This document shows positions 23,728 through 30,454 of a stretch of DNA of 64,000 bases, in pieces. Made by a program: the position numbers and the translations under genes. The notes under the pieces were generated by a model, which did not search any database, was not told where the DNA came from, and saw only the letters and a list, made by a program, of their open reading frames with translations. The stretch's first letter is position 1. Every line of letters begins with the position of its first letter. Source of the stretch: an uncultured Alphaproteobacteria bacterium (lineage in GTDB: Bacteria > Pseudomonadota > Alphaproteobacteria > Rhizobiales > Rhizobiaceae); NCBI GenBank assembly GCA_929200315.1, contig CAKMZB010000001.1, positions 378,355 through 442,354 on the forward strand, in the 5' to 3' direction.

Positions 23728-24224
23728 GCCGCGCCTGGCTCGGTCTTGGCGGCAATATCGGTGATGTGCCGAAGGCCCTGGGGAAAGCACTTCAATCGCT
23801 TGACGCCCACGAGGGCATTAAAGTCAGCGTCGTCTCCTCTCTCTACCGCACGCCGCCGTGGGGTAAGGAGGATCAACCTTGGTTCGTGAATGCCGGTGCA
23901 GAAGTGGAGACCAATCTTTCGCCGGAAATGCTGCTGGAAGCTTGCCAGCAGGTCGAGCGAGACGGCCTGCGAGAGCGCAAGGAGCGCTGGGGCCCACGAA
24001 CGATTGATGTCGACATCATTGCCTTTGATGGTGTCGAACAAATCGAGCAACGGTTGACCCTGCCGCATCCGCATGCGCATGAGCGTCCGTTTGTGCTCTC
24101 TCCACTGGCTGAGATTGCGCCAGATTTGCCGCTTGTGGGCAGCTCAATTTCAGAGTTGGCAAAAGCTCACGCTGACCCACGCCTTCAACAGGTCGCAGGT
24201 GGGCAGAATTGGTGGCGGGACTAG
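23724..24224 (+). CDS. folK: HPPK (2-amino-4-hydroxy-6-hydroxymethyldihydropteridine diphosphokinase)
   Basis: A 166-residue pyrophosphokinase that supplies the substrate of FolP. Seen are LGGNIGD at the start, SLYRTPPWGKEDQPWFVN, and the signature GPRTIDVDIIAFDG followed by LPHPHAHERPFVLSPLAEIAP. It ends at TAG within CTAG (24221-24224), a palindrome shared with the stop codon of the convergent downstream gene. Confidence 0.96.
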   Translation: MSRAWLGLGGNIGDVPKALGKALQSLDAHEGIKVSVVSSLYRTPPWGKEDQPWFVNAGAEVETNLSPEMLLEACQQVERDGLRERKERWGPRTIDVDIIAFDGVEQIEQRLTLPHPHAHERPFVLSPLAEIAPDLPLVGSSISELAKAHADPRLQQVAGGQNWWRD

Positions 24225-24736
24225 TCCTTCAGGAAGGATGTTTTCGACGCGCCCTTGCGGTTCAACGTCAGGCCGATCACCGGCACCAGGCGGCTGCTGG
24301 TCTTTACGGAAATTGTGATGTGCAGCTGGTTTGGGTTGCGCAGGTTTGCAACCATTTGCCCATCAAGGTGATTGCGATTCACGGCAAGCACGAGCTTGTT
24401 GCCGTGCAGTCGCCCTTTTTCCAGATCAAGGCCCTTACCGGCCGCACCGTCAAGAAACTTGCCGGAAAAGCGTGCGCCCTTCTTGGTGATAACCGCCGAC
24501 ATCGGCTGCGAGAACAGGCCAACCCGGCAGGTACCGTCGATTTCCATACCGACAGATCTTGGGGTCTTGCCAGTAAAATTGCAGGAAAAGCGCGTGTTCT
24601 TGTACTTGCCAGCGATGATTTCACCAGCACCGCTCCATTTACCCTGAACGGAATCGAAATAGGCGCGTTCGCTAGCAAAAGCTGGGGCTGCGATGAACGA
24701 AAGGCACAGAAAAACTAAAGACAGGCGGCCAAACAT
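24221..24736 (-). CDS. Secreted protein of unknown function
   Basis: A 171-residue protein I do not recognise. It has a clear signal peptide (FGRLSLVFLCLSFIAAPAFA, cleavage expected after AFA), so the mature part of about 150 residues is periplasmic or exported. The mature sequence starts ERAYFDSVQGKWSGAGEI and has two cysteines (SCNF, GTCR) about 20 residues apart that could form a disulphide. Repeated GKWSG/ARFSGK/GLTLNRKG segments give a beta-rich look, perhaps a lipocalin-like barrel, but that is a guess. It overlaps folK by 4 bp at the stop and is followed on its strand, 86 bp upstream, by no close partner. Function unknown. Confidence 0.72.
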   Translation of the reverse strand: MFGRLSLVFLCLSFIAAPAFASERAYFDSVQGKWSGAGEIIAGKYKNTRFSCNFTGKTPRSVGMEIDGTCRVGLFSQPMSAVITKKGARFSGKFLDGAAGKGLDLEKGRLHGNKLVLAVNRNHLDGQMVANLRNPNQLHITISVKTSSRLVPVIGLTLNRKGASKTSFLKD

Positions 24737-24822
24737 CTGGGAGAACCTCTTAACGCGGTGAACTGAGTGTAACCGGAATTGGTTAACGCAATACCCCCGC
24801 GAGTCAGCCTCTCACGGCACGA

Positions 24823-25863
24823 TCAGACTTTCTGTTCTCCAGACCACGGTGTCAATTCGCCCAGGAATTCGGCGACTTTTGGCCGGTGGGAGGCGGAAAA
24901 GGCCAGCGGACGGCATACTTCCATCGTTGCGATGCCAATCCTTGCGGTCAAAACGCCGTTGACGACGCCTTCTCCAAGCCGTGCTGAAACCTTTGCCGCA
25001 ATGCCATGCCCAACCAGACCCTGAACGAGGCCATCCCCCACAGCCAATGTTCCAGTGACCGCCAGATGGGCGACTACTTTTCGTGCCAACCGCCAGAATC
25101 CGATCGTGCCCGGGCGGGCGCCGTAGAGTTCACCAATGCGGCGGATAAGGCGGGTGTTTTCGAGCAGCACATAGGCGACATCCACCAATGCGCGTGGGCT
25201 TACAGCGGTGACTAAAGAAACACGCTTGGCGGAAGCCATAGTGAGCGCGCGCGCCTTGGCGTCGAGGGGCGTGAGCAGATTGCGTTCAGTGAGATCAAGA
25301 AGGTCCGTCGGGTCGATAATTTCGCCATGATGGCTTGAGAGTTCTTTCTGCCCAGCGGTGAGATCGGGTCGATCTTTGTAGAGCGTCTGAATTTCCCCGG
25401 CGATCGCGCGGGCTTCACCTTGGTCCTTGCTTACCCTTGCCCGCAGACCGCGTTCACGCAGCGTGTCCAGCACGGCAAGGCGGCGGAGCGCTAGAATTTC
25501 ACGGATCGCGATGGCAAGAGCGGAAACAACAATCAGGCCGGTCAGGCCGATCGCCAGCCAGCCAAGCCAGCTTTCCCGCACGATGAGGTCGCGGATCAAG
25601 CTCTCGACCCAAAGGCCGATGGTGAGGGATGCAAGCGCGCCGAGCGAACCCCAGAACAACCCGCCCCAGGGGAAGCCGTGTCGCTTCGGCTGCGGTGCAA
25701 CCGGATCAATGACAACAGGCGCGCGCTGGGCAAGATCGTCTGAAGCGAAGGTTAGCGTGGCATCTGCGGGCACCGTGCGCGGTTTGCGCGCTGTCTTGGC
25801 GGGCCTCACCTTCTTGGCGGGTTCCCTGCCGGGAATGTCGAAACTGCGGGGTTTTCGGCTCAT
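24823..25863 (-). CDS. YcjF-like inner-membrane protein (TIGR01620/DUF697)
   Basis: A 346-residue membrane protein of the YcjF/TIGR01620 family. The basic N-terminal 30 residues are followed by two membrane segments (about residues 70-95 and 100-125), a cytosolic helical region, and a C-terminal DUF697 part with small hydrophobic segments (VAHLAVTGTLAVGDGLVQGLVGHGIAAK). Its ATG overlaps the stop of the upstream YcjX-like gene (25860-25863), as in E. coli where ycjX and ycjF are also adjacent. The E. coli pair is stress-inducible but its biochemical role is unknown. Confidence 0.85.
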   Translation of the reverse strand: MSRKPRSFDIPGREPAKKVRPAKTARKPRTVPADATLTFASDDLAQRAPVVIDPVAPQPKRHGFPWGGLFWGSLGALASLTIGLWVESLIRDLIVRESWLGWLAIGLTGLIVVSALAIAIREILALRRLAVLDTLRERGLRARVSKDQGEARAIAGEIQTLYKDRPDLTAGQKELSSHHGEIIDPTDLLDLTERNLLTPLDAKARALTMASAKRVSLVTAVSPRALVDVAYVLLENTRLIRRIGELYGARPGTIGFWRLARKVVAHLAVTGTLAVGDGLVQGLVGHGIAAKVSARLGEGVVNGVLTARIGIATMEVCRPLAFSASHRPKVAEFLGELTPWSGEQKV

Positions 25864-27299
25864 CGCAATTTGTCTCCAAGCAGGAACTCGAGCGCCCTGT
25901 CGAGGCGGATATGGGGGAGGGAGAGCGTCATGCCTTCAGCTGTCTTTTCCAATTTTGGCGGCTTGAAACGCACAAATTGGAGTGCTTCGCCACTGCTTTT
26001 GCCTTTGAGCAGCTCGCGCGGATCATTCGGCAGGTCGCCGGGGAAGATTGCGGTTTTCGTCTCACCGTCGAAAATCTTCCCGTCGATTTTCTCGCCTTTC
26101 TGCGGCACGCCAACGATGACGGGCAGCTCTTCGCCATCAACCTTGTGGGTCGCCTCCCGGGTTGCACGCACGGCTGCCATGGCAACGACATCCGTTCGCG
26201 CGCCAGAGAAGGAAGCTCCCTCTTCAGCTCGCTTCACCATTTGTCGTAGCATCGTTTCCAACGCAGCGTGGTCCGTGTGATGGAGGTGGTCGGCTTTGGT
26301 GGCGGCAAAGACAATACGGTCCGTGCGGGTGGAAAAGAGTGAGGACAGCACGCCCTTCTTGCCGTGATTGAAACAAGTCAGGATTTCGCCAAGCGCATTC
26401 TCCAGATCCGCCACCGCTGCACCGCCCGCGTTGATCGCCTGAAGTGCATCCACCAGCACAATCTGCCGGTCGATACGCGCGAAATGCTCACGGAAAAGGG
26501 GGCGAACGACTTGGGTCTTATAGGCCTCAAACCGCCGCTCCATCATGGCGGCGAGATCGCTGCCGAGATGCTTTATGTCGAGCGGTGCGAAAGTCAGGGC
26601 CGGGGAGCCCTTAAGGTCTCCCGGCATGAGAAAGCGGCCTGGTGGGAGTGTGGAAAGCGCTGTCTCATCGGCACGGCCTGCACGCAGATATTCGGTAAAA
26701 TGGTGCGCCAGATCGCGTGCCTGCATTTCATCCGCGGGGGCATTTTGCGCGATACTGTCCATTGCCTTGTGCCAGGATTTTGCGATTTTCTGCCGGTTCG
26801 GCAGGCGGGACAGCGCGAGAGATTCCTCAGACCATTGCCGATAATTCTTCGACAGCAGCGGCAGGTCGAGTAGCCATTCCCCGGGATAGTCCATGATGTC
26901 GAGAGTCAGTTCCCCCGCGCCAAAGGCTCGGCTCCAGCCGCTTGCGGCATCGTACGTGATCTTGATGCGCAGTTGGGAAACGGCGGAGGTCGATTGCGGC
27001 CAACGCCCTGCGAGAATATCCGCCAGATGATCCTCATAGGCAAAGCGTGGCACTGTATCGTCCGGCTGGTGGGCGAGGCTTGCGCCTTTCAAACGACCTT
27101 CGGAGTGTGGCGAAAAGAGTGGTAGCCGCCCTCCATGCAACAGGTTGTGGATGAGGGAGGTGATGAACACCGTCTTGCCTGCGCGCGAAAGGCCGGTGAC
27201 GCCCAGGCGCAGCGTCGGCCCGAAGAGGTGGCTTGCGGCGTCCGTGATGTTGTCGAAGACGATTGCCGCATCATCCCCAAGACGTGTGATCCGAGACAT
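25860..27299 (-). CDS. YcjX-like P-loop NTPase (DUF463)
   Basis: A 479-residue cytoplasmic NTPase of the YcjX/DUF463 family, related to dynamin-like or GTPase-like folds. The P-loop is GLSRAGKT at residues 36-43, followed by TSLIHNLLHGGRLPLF, and DIMDYPGEWLLDLPLL resembles a switch/Walker B segment. TKADHL near residue 345 fits a TKAD guanine-specificity motif. The ATG at 27299 was chosen because homologues start about 35 residues before the P-loop. It is coupled to the YcjF-like gene by a 4-bp overlap and starts 7 bp after the stop of a SixA-like phosphatase gene on the same strand. The cellular role is unknown. Confidence 0.87.
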   Translation of the reverse strand: MSRITRLGDDAAIVFDNITDAASHLFGPTLRLGVTGLSRAGKTVFITSLIHNLLHGGRLPLFSPHSEGRLKGASLAHQPDDTVPRFAYEDHLADILAGRWPQSTSAVSQLRIKITYDAASGWSRAFGAGELTLDIMDYPGEWLLDLPLLSKNYRQWSEESLALSRLPNRQKIAKSWHKAMDSIAQNAPADEMQARDLAHHFTEYLRAGRADETALSTLPPGRFLMPGDLKGSPALTFAPLDIKHLGSDLAAMMERRFEAYKTQVVRPLFREHFARIDRQIVLVDALQAINAGGAAVADLENALGEILTCFNHGKKGVLSSLFSTRTDRIVFAATKADHLHHTDHAALETMLRQMVKRAEEGASFSGARTDVVAMAAVRATREATHKVDGEELPVIVGVPQKGEKIDGKIFDGETKTAIFPGDLPNDPRELLKGKSSGEALQFVRFKPPKLEKTAEGMTLSLPHIRLDRALEFLLGDKLR

Positions 27300-27306
27300 G
27301 GGCAGC

Positions 27307-27813
27307 CTAACGCGACTTCGCCAGCAATTCACGGGGTTGCATGAAGTGTTCAACCTTCCCTTTGCCCTCGGCATAGGCGCCTTCAAAAACCAGCGTCGTC
27401 CAAGAACCAGTAGCGTAGTGGGTTGCAGCAAGTCGCTCTGCGGCATCCCCTCCTCGGGCGGCGAGCATGTGCACCAATTCATCACAGGTCGGATTATGGC
27501 CAATCAACATCACATGGTTCCGGTCAGCGGCATTCACCTCGTCGAGATAGGTATCGGGCGAGCCGCCATAAAGGCTTGGGAGAATTTCGATCTTCGCAGC
27601 GCCCAGGGCGGGGAGAACGAGATCCAGCGTCTGGCGGGTGCGGGTGGCGGCTGAGCAGAGGATCACGTCGATATCGAGATCAAACCGCGCAAAATACTCG
27701 GCAAGTGCCTGACCCTGCTTACGGCCACGTTCGTTGAGCGGGCGCTGGTCGTCGGCCATTCCGGGATCAGCCCAAGAGGACTTTGCGTGGCGAAGGATTG
27801 TCAAGCGGCGCAT
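27307..27813 (-). CDS. SixA-like histidine phosphatase
   Basis: A 168-residue small histidine phosphatase. The catalytic LRHAKSSWADP begins at residue 7, arginine-bearing SAATRTRQT lies near residue 55, and the second histidine is in LIGHNPTCDELV. SixA in E. coli removes phosphate from histidine-phosphotransfer proteins; here the target is unknown. It starts a three-gene run with YcjX and YcjF on the minus strand and is divergent from the FAD oxidase gene with only 44 bp between starts. Confidence 0.85.
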   Translation of the reverse strand: MRRLTILRHAKSSWADPGMADDQRPLNERGRKQGQALAEYFARFDLDIDVILCSAATRTRQTLDLVLPALGAAKIEILPSLYGGSPDTYLDEVNAADRNHVMLIGHNPTCDELVHMLAARGGDAAERLAATHYATGSWTTLVFEGAYAEGKGKVEHFMQPRELLAKSR

Positions 27814-27857
27814 CAGCGGTTCCTATCCAAGCAAAGGCACAAAACCAAGCGCATCCG

Positions 27858-29171
27858 ATGGAAATACCGTCTCACGTGGATAGTCACTACGCAGCCCTGG
27901 CCGGGAACGTGCCTGTTCGCGCGGCTTTGGCTGGAGAAGTTTCTTGCGATGTCTGTGTGGTGGGCGGTGGGCTGGCGGGGCTGACCTGTGCGGAAGATCT
28001 GGCGCGAGCTGGAATGAATGTTGTTTTGCTGGAAGGCCGGCGGATCGGATGGGGTGCTTCGGGACGAAATGGAGGATTCGTCTCAGCGGGTTTTGCAGCG
28101 GATTGGAACGACGTGCTGGCGCGGGTGGACCTAGATCATGCGCGCAAACTGCACGCGCTATCCCAAAGTGGGGTGGATTACGTGCGGTCTGTACTGATGG
28201 ACGAGGGGTGTGGGGACCTCATTCAGGGTCAAGGCGGGTTGCTGCTGCATCGATCTGGTAACCTGGCAAAAATAGAAAAATCTGTTCGCCAAACGCAGAT
28301 CATGTTTGGCGAAGATCGGGAAATCATCTCAGGCTTTGAGCTAAGAAAATTAGTTAATAGTGATACCTACGTAGCTGGTGTTAAAAAGAAAAATACGTTT
28401 CATATTGATCCACTCGGTTACGCTAACCTCCTCGCCAAACGCGCGGAAAGGCAGGGCGCGCAATTGTTTGAGAGCTCTATGGTCAACGCCCTGCAACGCG
28501 TTGGCGACGAGTGGTTGACCACCACAGCGCAAGGCCGCGTCACCGCACGCCATGTTGTCCTTGCCACCAGCGCCTATGGCACGCCATTCGCTCCCCTGCG
28601 CCGAGCTGTGGTGCCGGTGAGCACCTATGTCATGGTCTCCAAACCAGCGGGAGAATTGCTGCGATCCGTCATTACCTTCCCCGGAACGATTTCCGACACG
28701 CGTAGAGCCGGTGACTACTACCGCCTCATTGGTCAAGAGGATGACACTCGGCTCCTCTGGGGTGGTCGTATCACGACCCGCAAATCCGAGCCGGTACGGT
28801 TGGCTGAAGCGCTGCTCGGCGACATTCTCGCTATTTATCCACAGCTTGAGGGGCTTGAAGTTGAGCGAGCTTGGTCTGGCTGGATGGGCTATGCCCGCCA
28901 CAAAATGCCCTTGATCGGGCAATTCTGGCCGCAGAAATCTCCAAATCTGTGGGCCCTGACGGCTTTTGGTGGCCATGGGTTAAACACCACAGCCATGGGT
29001 GGCCTTTTGGTTTCAGGCGCGATTGCCCGTGGCGAGGCAGTTCATGCGCTGTTTTCGCCTTGGCAACCAGTCACGACGGGTGGCTTGTTCGGGCAAGCAG
29101 CAGTTCAGGCGAGCTATTTTGCCATGCAGGCGCAGGATTGGTGGGCGGAGTGGCGGATGAGCCGCCGCTGA
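27858..29171 (+). CDS. FAD-dependent amine/amino-acid oxidase (DAO family)
   Basis: A 437-residue flavoprotein of the DadA/PuuB family. The FAD-binding GxGxxG is VVGGGLAGLTCAEDLARAG near residue 35, followed by LEGRRIGWGASGRNGGFV, which matches gamma-glutamylputrescine oxidase and related OrdL proteins. The C-terminal FAD contact is FGGHGLNTTAMGG. The ATG at 27858 (MEIPSHVDSHYAALAG) is chosen because relatives start with a similar SYWxATA-like stretch. The substrate cannot be fixed. A segment around 28261-28420 uses AT-rich codons unlike its flanks. Confidence 0.84.
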   Translation: MEIPSHVDSHYAALAGNVPVRAALAGEVSCDVCVVGGGLAGLTCAEDLARAGMNVVLLEGRRIGWGASGRNGGFVSAGFAADWNDVLARVDLDHARKLHALSQSGVDYVRSVLMDEGCGDLIQGQGGLLLHRSGNLAKIEKSVRQTQIMFGEDREIISGFELRKLVNSDTYVAGVKKKNTFHIDPLGYANLLAKRAERQGAQLFESSMVNALQRVGDEWLTTTAQGRVTARHVVLATSAYGTPFAPLRRAVVPVSTYVMVSKPAGELLRSVITFPGTISDTRRAGDYYRLIGQEDDTRLLWGGRITTRKSEPVRLAEALLGDILAIYPQLEGLEVERAWSGWMGYARHKMPLIGQFWPQKSPNLWALTAFGGHGLNTTAMGGLLVSGAIARGEAVHALFSPWQPVTTGGLFGQAAVQASYFAMQAQDWWAEWRMSRR

Positions 29172-29194
29172 TCCCCATCTCACCAAGCCGAGGC

Positions 29195-29223
29195 TTGAAG
29201 CGTAATTGCCATCCGGCTATAGG
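29195..29223 (+). promoter_or_regulatory. Candidate sigma-70 promoter for dksA
   Basis: TTGAAG at 29195-29200 and TATAGG at 29218-29223 are separated by 17 bp, four of six matches each to the sigma-70 hexamers. The predicted start would be near 29230, leaving a leader of about 20 nt with a strong GGGGGGAG ribosome-binding site before the ATG at 29252. Confidence 0.45.
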
Positions 29224-29251
29224 CCGCTCCTAGCACCGGGGGGAGCGCACG

Positions 29252-29704
29252 ATGGCTTCTCCGCGTAATCAGACAGTCAGGCGTATGTGCATGTCCACGA
29301 TGGTAGACGACTATCGCCCGCATGACGGCGAAGACTTCATGAATGATCGGCAATTGGCCTACTTTAAAACCAAGCTGCTGGAGTGGAAAGCCGACATCAA
29401 CCGCGAATCGGCTGAAACGCTTTCAACGCTCCAGACCCAGAATTTGAATGCGCCGGATGTTACCGACCGCGCATCGTCGGAATCTGATCGTTCCATCGAG
29501 CTTCGAGCCCGTGACCGCCAGCGCAAGCTGATCTCCAAGATTGATCAGGCCTTGGCCCGGATTTCTGACGGCAGCTACGGTTATTGTACGGAAACAGGTG
29601 AGCCTATCAGCCTGAAGCGCCTTGATGCACGACCTATCGCTACACTCTCGCTGGAAGCGCAAGAGCGGCACGAGCGTCGCGAGAAGGTCTATCGCGACGA
29701 GTAG
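29252..29704 (+). CDS. dksA: DksA/TraR-family RNA polymerase-binding protein
   Basis: A 150-residue DksA that binds the RNA polymerase secondary channel and works with ppGpp to reset transcription in starvation. A coiled-coil region (about residues 35-105) with the tip segment APDVTDRASSESD is followed by a zinc-finger-like end GSYGYCTETGEPI. Only one cysteine remains in the finger where E. coli DksA has four, and CTETG replaces CxxCG. Single-cysteine DksA is known in alphaproteobacteria. The last residues HERREKVYRDE match the family closely. The start at 29252 has a strong GGGGGGAG site; homologues vary at the N-terminus, so 29291 is also possible. Confidence 0.9.
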   Translation: MASPRNQTVRRMCMSTMVDDYRPHDGEDFMNDRQLAYFKTKLLEWKADINRESAETLSTLQTQNLNAPDVTDRASSESDRSIELRARDRQRKLISKIDQALARISDGSYGYCTETGEPISLKRLDARPIATLSLEAQERHERREKVYRDE

Positions 29705-29719
29705 GCCACAGGTGCGCTG

Positions 29720-30295
29720 CTATCGCTTCGGTCGCACGTCCCCCAGCATGGAATCATCATCCTGAACCGGATTGTTCGGTGTGTCAGAGACCCGCGGCAT
29801 CATCGGCTCACGACGGGCGACTGCATCTTCTGACCTGTCTTTCTTGTCTCCGAGGGCTGGTTTCGGGTCTGTTTTTACTTCTAATTTCGGCGTTTCGCGG
29901 ACTGATGGAGATGGCGTTGGCCTCGGTTGGGGTCTTGCTGCGGCAACGCGCTGTTTGACCTCAGCAGGAGCTCCTGCAAGAGGATCTGGTCGTCTGGCGC
30001 TCGCCGGTCGGATATTACTTTCCACAACCAGTTCGTTCGAACCGCCGATCATGATGAGGTGCTCTACCTCGTCGCGGCGAAAGAGAACGAGCTGACGCCG
30101 ATCATCCACCCGTAGAACGCTGGTGATGCCAAGGCGCGCCTGTTTGCCCTGCCGCGCGTTGAGACGCGGTCCCCGGGCAAGGCGGATGAACAGCCAAAGC
30201 AGCAGGAGCAGAACAACAATCGCGCCTGCGATAATGGCCCAGGAGACCTCTTGTGAATAATTTGTCCCCAGAAGGCCGTTGATGGTTTCGCTCAT
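29720..30295 (-). CDS. FliO-like flagellar biosynthesis membrane protein
   Basis: A 191-residue protein with one membrane segment (about residues 18-40) followed by a compact domain ITSVLRVDDRRQLVLFRRDEVEHLIMIGG and then VVESNI, which matches the FliO domain as found in Rhizobiales proteins next to cckA. The last 100 residues are low-complexity, rich in Pro, Arg, Lys and Asp. FliO helps assemble FliP in the flagellar export gate. No other flagellar gene is in the window, so a direct flagellar role is only an inference. It converges with dksA (15 bp apart) and is divergent from cckA (159 bp). Confidence 0.62.
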   Translation of the reverse strand: MSETINGLLGTNYSQEVSWAIIAGAIVVLLLLLWLFIRLARGPRLNARQGKQARLGITSVLRVDDRRQLVLFRRDEVEHLIMIGGSNELVVESNIRPASARRPDPLAGAPAEVKQRVAAARPQPRPTPSPSVRETPKLEVKTDPKPALGDKKDRSEDAVARREPMMPRVSDTPNNPVQDDDSMLGDVRPKR

Positions 30296-30358
30296 GCGCC
30301 GTGTTCCTATATTTGCTGCTCGCGCGATCGTGACTGCTGATCAGGATGCCGTTCTGTG

Positions 30359-30390
30359 CATCATCTCGCAACACCTTTAGGTGTGTGATG
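30359..30390. promoter_or_regulatory. Nested inverted repeat between the fliO-like gene and cckA
   Basis: ACACCT-TT-AGGTGT at 30371-30384 is a perfect 6-bp inverted repeat with a 2-bp centre. It is nested in a wider pair, GCATCA at 30359-30364 and TGATGC at 30386-30391. It lies in the divergent 159-bp gap, 71 bp before the cckA start and about 64 bp before the fliO-like start. The tight 2-bp centre favours a protein-binding site over an RNA hairpin. The binding factor is unknown. Confidence 0.4.
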
Positions 30391-30454
30391 CTTTGACGCG
30401 CGGCGCAAACATGATTCATTTGCACAAATTGGCAATGTAGCGCTGCGATTCCCC

